Positions 1 to 6,252 of a DNA stretch of 16,929 nt are shown in pieces. The position numbers were made by a program, and so were the translations under genes. The stretch spans positions 1 through 16,929 of the forward strand of contig CAMLJR010000054.1 in assembly GCA_946480345.1 (NCBI GenBank). Direction: 5' to 3'. Source of the DNA: an uncultured Spongiibacteraceae bacterium (GTDB lineage Bacteria > Pseudomonadota > Gammaproteobacteria > Pseudomonadales > CAMLJR01). Position 1 is the stretch's first letter; every line of letters begins with the position of its first letter. The notes below the pieces were generated by a model that did not search any database, was not told the origin of the DNA, and saw nothing but the letters and a program-made list of their open reading frames with translations.

Positions 1-211
1 GGATGACACCGCTGTTACAGCGAAAGTCAAAACTAAATTCATCGAAAGCAAGCAAGTCGATGCCTCAGCAATTCAAATTGAAACATTGAAAGGTACAGTT
101 CAACTTTCGGGATTTGCGAAAAGCGCTCAGGAAAAATCCACGGCGGAGCAACTGGCTAAGCAAGTGGAAGGTGTGAAGGCGGTTAAAAACGATGTAATCG
201 TACGTCCGTAA
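1..211 (+). CDS. BON-domain protein, C-terminal part (5' end outside window)
   Basis: The reading frame opens at base 2 and runs without interruption to TAA at 209-211, giving 69 residues that begin DDTAVTAKVKTKF and end VKNDVIVRP. This is one complete BON-domain pattern: an N-terminal helix with TAKVKTKF, a beta segment QIETLKGTVQLSG, then a helix and VEGVKAVKNDV. BON domains are usually found in periplasmic or outer-membrane proteins such as OsmY, where they bind phospholipid surfaces. The signal peptide and any earlier BON copy are cut off by the window edge. It resembles the minus-strand BON protein at 2850-3185 in the same positions (ITAKIKTKL, GxVxLxGxxxSA, EGVKxVKxxxxxRP), so the two are probably paralogues. 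It converges on the clsB-like gene with a shared hairpin between them. Confidence 0.85.
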   Translation, partial: DDTAVTAKVKTKFIESKQVDASAIQIETLKGTVQLSGFAKSAQEKSTAEQLAKQVEGVKAVKNDVIVRP

Positions 212-219
212 GAAGTTAT

Positions 220-249
220 CCCCAACTCTGCTCTTGAGCAGGGTTGGGG
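220..249. terminator. Strong hairpin between convergent genes, probable bidirectional terminator
   Basis: A near-perfect inverted repeat of 14 bases per arm (CCCCAACTCTGCTC against GAGCAGGGTTGGGG, one T-G wobble) starts 8 bases after the stop of the BON gene and ends 29 bases before the stop of the convergent clsB-like gene. The T-run after it is weak on both strands (ACTTATTTC on plus, ATAACTTCTT on minus). Termination is inferred from position and stem strength. Confidence 0.7.
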
Positions 250-278
250 ACTTATTTCAACTAACGATCTTTTATACG

Positions 279-1484
279 TTAAATCTTTTTCAATGTGACC
301 GTTTGCTTAGGGAGTAATTCCGCCCACGTCGGCAACAGTCGCAGCAGGTGGAATGCAGTTGCGCTGACAACACCATGCCACCACTTATGTCGAGGGATTT
401 TATCTGTATGGATAGGCCTGCAATGACTTTTAATCAGTTGGTGTAACCGTCTACGTAATTGCTCGTTAAAAGCATCGTCTTCAATAACAATATTTGCTTC
501 GAGATTCAGTGCGAGACTGAGCGGATCCAGATTGCTCGATCCGACCGTGGCCCACCGGTTATCCATAACAGCAACTTTGCCGTGAAAGGGGCGCTCGCAA
601 TATTCATAGATCTTTACGCCGCCGCTAAGTAGATACTCATATAGCAGTCGGCCCGCCCATTTGACGATGGGCATGTCGGGTTGTCCCTGAAGAACCAATA
701 TCACATCGACACCGCGTTGCGATGCACCGTGCAAGCTTCTAAGCAGACGATAGCCCGGAAAAAAATACGCATTCGCGATAATCAACTCTTTACGAGCTGC
801 GCGCATGGCGAGGCGATAATATTTTTCAATAGCGGTCCGTTGCCGGTGATTATCTCGGGTAACGAATAGTACGCGTGCGGAAAATCCCTCGGCTGACTGG
901 CGATCCGGAGGGGACGAACCCGATCGACGACGGCGCAGATGGCGTTCGTAAAAACGTATCGACCAGCTACCCGATGGCTCTGTGACGGAACGCAGGCAAA
1001 ACTCCCGAATTTCCATCGCGGCGGGTCCCTCGATTTCAGTCGCGTAATCCTGTTTGGCCTCCGGGCCAAAATCGTCCAGATGATCCGCGCAAAAATTGAT
1101 TCCTCCGATATAGGCCAACCGGCCGTCGATGGCGACCAGCTTTCGGTGCATGCGACGTAAAACGTTTACACGCCAACCGAAAATATCAGGCGCAGGATTG
1201 AAGATATGGAAATTTACGCCTGCTTTTTTTAATCCATCGGTAAATTCATCCGACAAGCCGTGCGAACCATATCCGTCGACAAGAACATTGGTGTGCACTC
1301 CGCGTGAGCTGGCGTCGATCAAAACCTCGCGGAGTTCTCGGCCAACCTTATCCTCGCCGAGAATAAAGGTCTCCAAAAATATTTCGCGCTTTGCGCTACG
1401 GATTGCTTCGAATACGCGAGGAAAGAACTCCTCGCCATTTTCCAATAGCTCGATGCGATTACCTTCATGCCAGTAACGTCTCAC
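279..1484 (-). CDS. clsB: Phospholipase D superfamily cardiolipin synthase, ClsB-like
   Basis: This 401-residue protein carries two HKD catalytic motifs, HRKLVAID (H113, K115, D120) and HGKVAVMD (H301, K303, D308), each followed by the usual GGxN/GSSNLD segment. That is the architecture of bacterial cardiolipin synthases, which make cardiolipin at the inner membrane. Length fits ClsB (about 410 residues), which lacks the N-terminal transmembrane helices of ClsA. The C-terminal 30 residues contain a hydrophobic stretch near 371-385 that could touch the membrane. The start is a GTG at 1484 whose GTGA overlaps the TGA stop of the upstream EEP gene, with GAGG about 10 bases before it, so translational coupling is likely. 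Pairing with a YbhP-like gene matches the E. coli ybhP-clsB locus. The exact lipid product cannot be read from sequence; another PLD-type transphosphatidylase remains possible. Confidence 0.88.
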   Translation of the reverse strand: MRRYWHEGNRIELLENGEEFFPRVFEAIRSAKREIFLETFILGEDKVGRELREVLIDASSRGVHTNVLVDGYGSHGLSDEFTDGLKKAGVNFHIFNPAPDIFGWRVNVLRRMHRKLVAIDGRLAYIGGINFCADHLDDFGPEAKQDYATEIEGPAAMEIREFCLRSVTEPSGSWSIRFYERHLRRRRSGSSPPDRQSAEGFSARVLFVTRDNHRQRTAIEKYYRLAMRAARKELIIANAYFFPGYRLLRSLHGASQRGVDVILVLQGQPDMPIVKWAGRLLYEYLLSGGVKIYEYCERPFHGKVAVMDNRWATVGSSNLDPLSLALNLEANIVIEDDAFNEQLRRRLHQLIKSHCRPIHTDKIPRHKWWHGVVSATAFHLLRLLPTWAELLPKQTVTLKKI

Positions 1485-2281
1485 GGCGTTACCTCGCCTT
1501 CTTCCGGGATGGGAAGCTCGAACTCAGCGGCTAGCGGTGCGTGATCCGATAGGTGCGTCCACGGGCGCTGAGGTAAAACAAGAGGGCGGTTCAACGCTAG
1601 ATTGCGCGAATAGATTCGATCCAGGCGTAACAGCGGATAGCGCGCGGGAAAGGTTTGCGCAGGCTGTCCATACGCATTCGTAAAAATTTCGATAACTCGT
1701 CCCGCTTCGATTAGACGCGTATTGCTCACCAATCGCCAATCGTTAAAATCGCCGGCAATGATGATCGGCTCCTGCGCGGGAAGCCCATTGATCAGCTGCA
1801 GCAGAAGATCGATCTGATGTTGTCGATGCGTTTCCCGCAGGCCGAGATGAATGCAGATGGCGTGTAAATGAGCTTCGGTGTTCGGTATATCCAGCCGGCA
1901 ATAAAGTATTCCGCGTTGTTCCGTAACGCCGTAGGTTACATCGATGTTTCGATGATCGACGATAGGAAATTTTGACAGCAGCGCATTGCCGTGATGGCCC
2001 GCCGGATAGATCGCATTGCGGCCATAGGCAAATCCGCCCCATACCGAGTCGGCAAGATATTCGTACTGCGAGACGGAAGGCCAATGCGATAACCGTGAAG
2101 CATGCACGGCATGAGCACCGATGACTTCTTGCAAAAAAACAATGTCGGCACCGACTTGGTGGATTGCGGTTTTAAGTTCCGGCAATACAAATTTTCGATT
2201 GAAGGCATTAAATCCTTTATGCAAATTCAGCGTTAGAACGCGTACGTTCACATTTTGTATCTGCTTTGATGAATTATTCAT
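1481..2281 (-). CDS. ybhP: Endonuclease/exonuclease/phosphatase (EEP) family protein, YbhP-like
   Basis: The 266-residue product has the full EEP fold signature: LTLNLHKG with N19, FLQEV with metal ligand E52, a histidine-containing strand AICIHLG (H145), GDFND with D178 and N180, and the closing SDHAPL with D246 and H247. Enzymes of this fold hydrolyse phosphodiester or phosphomonoester bonds in nucleic acids, inositides or phospholipids using a divalent metal. There is no signal peptide, so the protein is predicted cytosolic or at the inner face of the membrane. It overlaps the cardiolipin synthase gene by 4 bases and is transcribed first; the same pair is found in E. coli (ybhP with clsB), suggesting a role linked to phospholipid metabolism. 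That role is inferred from context. The start ATG at 2281 has only a weak ribosome binding site; nothing better lies nearby. Confidence 0.85.
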   Translation of the reverse strand: MNNSSKQIQNVNVRVLTLNLHKGFNAFNRKFVLPELKTAIHQVGADIVFLQEVIGAHAVHASRLSHWPSVSQYEYLADSVWGGFAYGRNAIYPAGHHGNALLSKFPIVDHRNIDVTYGVTEQRGILYCRLDIPNTEAHLHAICIHLGLRETHRQHQIDLLLQLINGLPAQEPIIIAGDFNDWRLVSNTRLIEAGRVIEIFTNAYGQPAQTFPARYPLLRLDRIYSRNLALNRPLVLPQRPWTHLSDHAPLAAEFELPIPEEGEVTP

Positions 2282-2346
2282 TGACCGCGCTCAGCATGGG
2301 CAGTAATGGCCTTCTTGAAACTGAGTATGTGATTTAAAGGCGGCAT

Positions 2347-2628
2347 TCAGCCGGGAGTTGGCTCATTCGCGCAAGCACGTTCATCTTTCTTATCATCGGT
2401 ATGGTGCAGTGCGATGTTGAGCTGATCGATCATCACCACCCAATCGGCATCCTCAATCAGCGCATCTTTAATGAATTGACGTTGCATATCTGAAAGAAAA
2501 GGGGCTTCGCTCAGCTTTTCGTTGTCGCCGAGACGATGCTCAGAGCAAAAGCGCCGAATCGAAAGCTCGTCACTGGGTAATCCGAGTTGTTCGAACAGAT
2601 CGTGAAATTGATGATGTGTATTGTCCAT
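2347..2628 (-). CDS. DUF2789 family protein
   Basis: A 93-residue soluble acidic protein. The body HHQFHDLFEQLGLPSDE, FCSEHRL, LSEAPFLSDMQRQFIKDALIEDADWVVMIDQLN matches what I recall of DUF2789, a family of about 75 residues found mainly in Gammaproteobacteria, especially the Asp-Trp near the end of the third helix and the Glu-Asp-Ala before it. It has no signal peptide and no membrane segment. The last 15 or so residues (KKDERACANEPTPG) are a variable tail. The start ATG is preceded by GAGGAG at a 7-base distance. It follows the DUF3309 gene on the same strand but a good terminator lies between them, so it likely has its own promoter. The molecular function of the family is not known to me. 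Confidence 0.82.
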   Translation of the reverse strand: MDNTHHQFHDLFEQLGLPSDELSIRRFCSEHRLGDNEKLSEAPFLSDMQRQFIKDALIEDADWVVMIDQLNIALHHTDDKKDERACANEPTPG

Positions 2629-2660
2629 AATCGCTTCTCCTCGATCGACGGAATCGAACT

Positions 2661-2687
2661 AAAAGTGGGCCGCTCAATGAGCGGCCC
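2661..2687 (-). terminator. Rho-independent terminator of the BON-DUF3309 unit
   Basis: On the minus strand GGGCCGCTCA and TGAGCGGCCC pair around a very short loop (effective 8-bp GC-rich stem, 5-base loop), followed directly by ACTTTTAG. It lies 7 bases after the DUF3309 stop codon and upstream of the DUF2789 gene, separating the two transcripts. Confidence 0.8.
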
Positions 2688-2694
2688 ATACCGG

Positions 2695-2853
2695 TCATAT
2701 ACGCCCCATTAGCAATAAAACAACGAGAATTATCAGAATGAGGCCGATGCCGCCGCTCGGCGCATAGCCCCAGCCGCGGCTATGTGGCCAAGCTGGGATG
2801 GCACCTATTAACAGCAGAATCAATACAATCAGAAGAATCGTTCCTAAAGTCAT
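2695..2853 (-). CDS. DUF3309 family small membrane protein
   Basis: A 52-residue reading frame. The protein starts MTLGTILLIVLILLLIGAIP, continues with the loop AWPHSRGWGYAPSGGIG and ends with a second hydrophobic helix LILIILVVLLLMGRI. This two-helix hairpin with a W-P-H-S-R-x-W-G-Y-x-P-S-G-G centre is the recognisable DUF3309 pattern. It is certainly an inner-membrane protein; its function is unknown to me. The ATG overlaps the stop of the BON gene (ATGA, 4 bases), and GGGGAG lies 6 bases before it inside the end of the BON gene, so both proteins are made from one message with probable translational coupling. A GC-rich terminator follows immediately. Confidence 0.88.
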   Translation of the reverse strand: MTLGTILLIVLILLLIGAIPAWPHSRGWGYAPSGGIGLILIILVVLLLMGRI

Positions 2854-3185
2854 GATGAGCTCCCCGGGTTACCTGCTGGACGTTTAATTACTATTTCGCT
2901 TTTTACTGATTTAACGCCTTCAGTTGATCGGGCAATTTCCACTGCACGATCCGCCACATCGGCACTCTCCACCGATCCACGCAACCAAACTTGCCCCTGA
3001 TCGTCGGTGTCGACATTCAGCTTAACTGCGGCGGCAGGAATTTCCGCTGCGAGCTTGGTTTTGATTTTTGCGGTAATTACCGAATCCTTGACGAATGTGA
3101 CCGGTCCTTGCTCGGCAGCCAAGGCATACACGGGTGAAAGTAATAACCCCATCGAGATAAAAACACTTGAGATGAGTTTTTTCAT
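2850..3185 (-). CDS. Secreted BON-domain protein (OsmY-like, single BON)
   Basis: A 111-residue protein with a clear Sec signal peptide (MKKLISSVFISMGLLLSPVYALA, likely cut after ALA near residue 23 or 24) and one BON domain over about residues 32-102, with ITAKIKTKL, KLNVDTDDQGQVWLRGSV and STEGVKSVKSEIVI. A short polar tail GNPGSSS follows. It should be a soluble periplasmic protein that binds membranes or other envelope surfaces; OsmY, with two BON copies, is the known stress-induced example. There is no lipobox cysteine. The start is supported by GGAGGA 9 bases upstream. The stop codon overlaps the start of the DUF3309 gene. Three 19-bp tandem repeats lie 27-83 bases upstream of the start and probably regulate it. 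Confidence 0.88.
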   Translation of the reverse strand: MKKLISSVFISMGLLLSPVYALAAEQGPVTFVKDSVITAKIKTKLAAEIPAAAVKLNVDTDDQGQVWLRGSVESADVADRAVEIARSTEGVKSVKSEIVIKRPAGNPGSSS

Positions 3186-3211
3186 CGCTGCTTCCTCCAG
3201 TTTTACATCTA

Positions 3212-3268
3212 CTAAGATAAAGGTTTTGTACTCAGATAACGGTTTAGTACTAAGGTAAATGTTTGGTA
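3212..3268. repeat. Three tandem 19-bp repeats upstream of the BON gene, candidate operator array
   Basis: Copies lie end to end at 3212-3230 (CTAAGATAAAGGTTTTGTA), 3231-3249 (CTCAGATAACGGTTTAGTA) and 3250-3268 (CTAAGGTAAATGTTTGGTA). Copies 1 and 2, and copies 1 and 3, agree at 16 of 19 positions; copies 2 and 3 agree at 14. Invariant bases give CT-AG-TAA--GTTT-GTA. Read on the minus strand each unit contains TTATCT or TTACCT, which resembles a -10 element, in the direction of the BON gene. The array occupies most of the short gap between the membrane-protein gene and the BON gene. Confidence 0.7.
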
Positions 3269-3300
3269 AGGCCTATTGCTCGGTAGTTCAGTTTACGAAT

Positions 3301-4296
3301 TTACGTATTGCTGACTGCAAGCGTATCGGTAGGCGTATCGCCATCCTGACTGCGAAATCCCAAATGCCCTGCGGCGCCCGAAACAATTGCACCTACGATC
3401 AATGCCGCAAGAGTCCACCAGCTCGCACGAGCGAGATTTCGAGCGGCTGCGTCGGCAACATTTCGCGCTTTCTGTTCTGCCTGTTGTTTCGCGTTTTGGA
3501 AATTAATCATGGCCTGGTTGTAAACCTGAGCATAACGATCGGCGATGGCCTGCGATTCTTCGCGCGATTTTCCCGTGCGCGATTGAATGATATTGACCAA
3601 TGCCTCTTTATCGGCAGCGCTCAATGCCGGCTGGGCTGATTGCTTAACCCGTTCCAACCATCCTGCAAAAGCAGAGTCGGCTTGTTGCGGCTGCGTAGCG
3701 GCTTGACTGGCCGTCGCTTTTGCATCATCGGCAGCGCCTTGTGCTTTTCGCGAGACGTTTTGAGGAGATAACTCGGGTTTACCTGTTTGATGCAATAAGG
3801 TTTCGAATTCGCGTTGCAACTGATCGCCATCAAAGTAAACGCCTTGTTGCTGCAATTCATTTTTTACTTCGTTAGCGACACCCGGTGCTGTGTGCGCAAT
3901 GCCTTTGCCGGCAGCTTCCAGACCTTTGCCGAAAATCGACGCGGTCGTAGTAACAATGTTGGTGGCGGCGGCGGTAATTAAATAGGTGCTGAGTAGAGTG
4001 ACTAAACACCACGTCAATACACCATGGAGGCACCCAAACGCGTGCGCTGCCCGTCCGGAATAATATCCACCGACGATGAGGGAGATAACGGTACTGATAA
4101 ATACCCACGCACCAGCGGCATACGAAAATCCATCGAGCGGATTGACTTCGTGCGGCTTAACAGCACTTGCTGCAATAGCCGAACCTAGCACGGTCAGAAT
4201 GAGATATACGCTGAGTGCCAATACGGAGCCTGCAAGTATTGCGGACCACGAAACCAGATTCACGTTACTGGGAGTTTTGTAGATCACTGTGCTCAT
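3301..4296 (-). CDS. Four-helix membrane protein of unknown function with long periplasmic or cytosolic middle domain
   Basis: The 331-residue protein has hydrophobic helices at about 17-43, 57-78, 91-112 and 292-312. The first three form an N-terminal membrane module with glycine/alanine-rich faces (WSAILAGSVLALSVYL, GGYYSGRAAHAFG). Between helices 3 and 4 lies a 175-residue hydrophilic, Ala/Gln/Lys-rich segment with strong helical character (for example REESQAIADRYAQVYNQAM and NAKQQAEQKARNVADAAARN), probably a coiled coil. The N-terminal module is reminiscent of YrzE/TIGR04086-like membrane proteins, but I would not assign it firmly. The start ATG has AAAGGA 8 bases upstream. A 24-residue membrane mini-protein gene precedes it by 58 bases on the same strand. 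I do not recognise a defined function; an envelope-stress role is suggested only by the neighbours. Confidence 0.75.
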   Translation of the reverse strand: MSTVIYKTPSNVNLVSWSAILAGSVLALSVYLILTVLGSAIAASAVKPHEVNPLDGFSYAAGAWVFISTVISLIVGGYYSGRAAHAFGCLHGVLTWCLVTLLSTYLITAAATNIVTTTASIFGKGLEAAGKGIAHTAPGVANEVKNELQQQGVYFDGDQLQREFETLLHQTGKPELSPQNVSRKAQGAADDAKATASQAATQPQQADSAFAGWLERVKQSAQPALSAADKEALVNIIQSRTGKSREESQAIADRYAQVYNQAMINFQNAKQQAEQKARNVADAAARNLARASWWTLAALIVGAIVSGAAGHLGFRSQDGDTPTDTLAVSNT

Positions 4297-4354
4297 GGCT
4301 TTATCCTTTTGAGAATTTAATTGCTTAATGCATCGCTGATTTCATCTACCGCGA

Positions 4355-4429
4355 CTATCCGAAAATAAAATACAAAAGCAACAGGACGATAAACGGTATA
4401 CCTAAGAACCAACCAATGATGTATGGCAT
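4355..4429 (-). CDS. Single-helix membrane mini-protein, 24 residues
   Basis: The minus strand encodes MPYIIGWFLGIPFIVLLLLY followed by FIFG and a TAG stop. Almost the whole product is one transmembrane helix with an N-terminal Pro-Tyr-Ile-Ile-Gly-Trp segment. The start is strongly supported by AAGGAG placed 6 bases upstream of the ATG, which is better than the ribosome binding sites of several larger genes here. It is first in a minus-strand unit with the four-helix membrane protein 58 bases downstream. I recall similar short single-helix proteins as conserved hypothetical ORFs in other Gammaproteobacteria, but cannot name a family. Such proteins often act as accessory subunits or regulators of membrane proteins; the larger neighbour is the obvious candidate partner. 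Confidence 0.68.
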   Translation of the reverse strand: MPYIIGWFLGIPFIVLLLLYFIFG

Positions 4430-4445
4430 GTCACGCTCCTTCCTT

Positions 4446-4473
4446 CGCTTAATTAATTTCGCTCAATTAATTG
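4446..4473. repeat. Two tandem 14-bp AT-rich repeats in the divergent intergenic region
   Basis: CGCTTAATTAATTT (4446-4459) is followed directly by CGCTCAATTAATTG (4460-4473), 12 of 14 identical. Each contains the palindrome AATTAATT. They sit 17-44 bases upstream of the mini-protein start, in its promoter or leader, and could be protein-binding sites. Confidence 0.5.
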
Positions 4474-4483
4474 CTGAGATTGG

Positions 4484-4516
4484 AAAGTGATGACTCGACG
4501 AGACTTTCACTTTTTT
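4484..4516 (+). promoter_or_regulatory. Hairpin with T-run in the leader between divergent genes
   Basis: AAAGTGA at 4484-4490 pairs with TCACTTT at 4507-4513, with CTCGACGAG palindromic inside the loop, and is followed by a run of six T at 4511-4516. It looks like a small intrinsic terminator on the plus strand although no plus-strand gene precedes it. It may be an attenuator-like element or simply an operator palindrome. The rest of 4430-4650 shows no gene; TTGGCA at about 4566 with CTAAAA 18 bases later is a weak promoter candidate for the downstream oxidase gene. Confidence 0.35.
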
Positions 4517-4650
4517 CAATTTCAGTTTCACCCCAGCAAATGCTGTGCCTGAAAACAAAATGAAGTTGGCAGGATGCTTGCGTTGTTCGCTAAAAGACGG
4601 GAATGCCGTTCCTTACCGCATAACTATTAATTGGATATGAGGCGCTTTGA

Positions 4651-6243
4651 ATGCAACATTTCGGTTCTCAGAAACAGGCTACTTCACAAGCTATAAATTT
4701 TCCCAAGACTCAGCCCATTAAGCCGCATGCACGATCGCAGGGAAAATTTGAATCCGAGGAAGTATCTGCACCGCATTGGAGGGGGCCTGTTAATTCGCCC
4801 AGAATGTCGAGCATGTGTTCAACCCAAGCAGGCGCGGATTTTCAAAGTGCGGCGACAAATGCGCCTAATCCCGATAGTGATAAACCCGAATCCATTTATC
4901 GATATTTATTGCAGCAATTTTCGATTACCGATCCACAACACGTGCCGATATCGTCAGATGAGCAGCAAGCGCATAAATTCTTACAACATCAACTCGAACT
5001 GGCCAATTCCATCAATGTGGATATTCCAGATTTTCCGCAGCAACTTGATGATTGGGCTAAGGAAAATGTAAAAAATATCGGCAATCAGTACCATTCTTAC
5101 ATTGCGGAACGTAAAGCGGGATCTCCTCGCCGAATGTTCACAACGCGCTCTCATGCGTTGTATTTTTTGCGTGCCGTAGCGCCTACCAAACTCGTCGACG
5201 GCGCCTGGTTATACGGGCTGTTGTCGCATGCGAAAGATTCATATATCGCGCCTTTTGTTGCCATTTATCTCGATGAGCTTGGTCATGGAAAATACGATCA
5301 AAACCATGTGTCGCTCTATAACCGCCTGCTGATGCATGAGGATATAAATACTCGCCTTCCGCTGAGTGAACAACATTACATACAAGGCGCAATTCAACTC
5401 GCACTGGGCCGCTATACAGAAGAATTTTTACCTGAGATTGTCGGATTTAATCTTGGTTACGAACAATTGCCGCTGCATTTACTCATTACCGCATACGAGC
5501 TGGCGGAGTTGGGCATCGATCCCTATTACTTCACTCTGCACGTCACGATCGACAACTTTGATTCTGGGCACGCCCATAAGGCGTTAGCGGGCGCGTTGGC
5601 ATTGCTGCCAAAAATCGATGATGGTGGTGATTTTTACCGGCGTATGATGCGCGGCTACAAATTGAATTTTCTCGGTATCGATACGCCGTCGGTAATTGCT
5701 GCATTTAACGCCGACAACGAATTAAATCTGATGCTCCAGCACAAAAGCGAACTGGGTAAGTTCATGCACTCTGATTTGGCACGCATTGAAGGCCGAACGA
5801 TTAATCAATGGTTGGCGGAACCCTCGCGCATCGGCGACTTCGTACAAGCGTTGATTCGTGCTGGCTGGATAAAGCGCCATAAAAATCCTAATCAAAGTCG
5901 CTTCTGGCGCATGATCTCCGCGAGTAATGGCGTAATGGCGGGCGTATTCAATCGAGCCGAGCAACGTTTGATTTACGATTGGATATGCGGCGAATGGTGC
6001 GAAACTCAAGCAACGGAGATACCTAACGTCGGTCGATTTTCAAGAAGGCACGTCACGCGAACTGAGAAAGAAAACGTAGCCGATCTGAATAGCGATATCA
6101 CACGCTTGCAACAGCAGGTTTCGCAATGCGAAAACGATCAGACGGCGATGGATTTGTTGATTCCTTATTTATCGCCGGCATTACACCACTCGCCGGTAGG
6201 GTTGGCGGCTACGCGAATTTATTCGGAATATTTCAATCGATAA
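4651..6243 (+). CDS. Haem-oxygenase-like iron-containing redox enzyme (HDO superfamily)
   Basis: The 530-residue product contains the helical core of iron-containing haem-oxygenase-like oxidases (Pfam Haem_oxygenas_2 type) at about 150-320. Candidate metal ligands are E209 and H212 in YLDELGHGKYDQNH, E260s region in TEEFLPEIVGFNLGYE, and H297, D301, D304 and H307 in TLHVTIDNFDSGHAHKA; the ExxH and H/D/H helix pair is the family hallmark. Known members such as UndA, BesC and SznF activate oxygen with a labile mono- or di-iron centre to oxidise fatty acids, amino acids or nitrogen atoms. Here residues 1-80 are a disordered polar extension, and 380-530 is an extra C-terminal part including GRTINQWLAEPSRIG. 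The start has GAGG 10 bases upstream; an internal ATG at 4804 is an alternative. The next gene begins 9 bases after the stop, so the pair is one unit. Substrate unknown. Confidence 0.8.
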   Translation: MQHFGSQKQATSQAINFPKTQPIKPHARSQGKFESEEVSAPHWRGPVNSPRMSSMCSTQAGADFQSAATNAPNPDSDKPESIYRYLLQQFSITDPQHVPISSDEQQAHKFLQHQLELANSINVDIPDFPQQLDDWAKENVKNIGNQYHSYIAERKAGSPRRMFTTRSHALYFLRAVAPTKLVDGAWLYGLLSHAKDSYIAPFVAIYLDELGHGKYDQNHVSLYNRLLMHEDINTRLPLSEQHYIQGAIQLALGRYTEEFLPEIVGFNLGYEQLPLHLLITAYELAELGIDPYYFTLHVTIDNFDSGHAHKALAGALALLPKIDDGGDFYRRMMRGYKLNFLGIDTPSVIAAFNADNELNLMLQHKSELGKFMHSDLARIEGRTINQWLAEPSRIGDFVQALIRAGWIKRHKNPNQSRFWRMISASNGVMAGVFNRAEQRLIYDWICGEWCETQATEIPNVGRFSRRHVTRTEKENVADLNSDITRLQQQVSQCENDQTAMDLLIPYLSPALHHSPVGLAATRIYSEYFNR

Positions 6244-6252
6244 GGAATTTTT

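Noticed and set aside
3212..3268. Tandem repeats considered as a mini CRISPR array
   Set aside because: Repeats are contiguous with no spacers, are diverged, and no cas genes are present.
4484..4516. Hairpin considered as a true terminator
   Set aside because: No plus-strand gene ends upstream; the nearest upstream genes point the other way.
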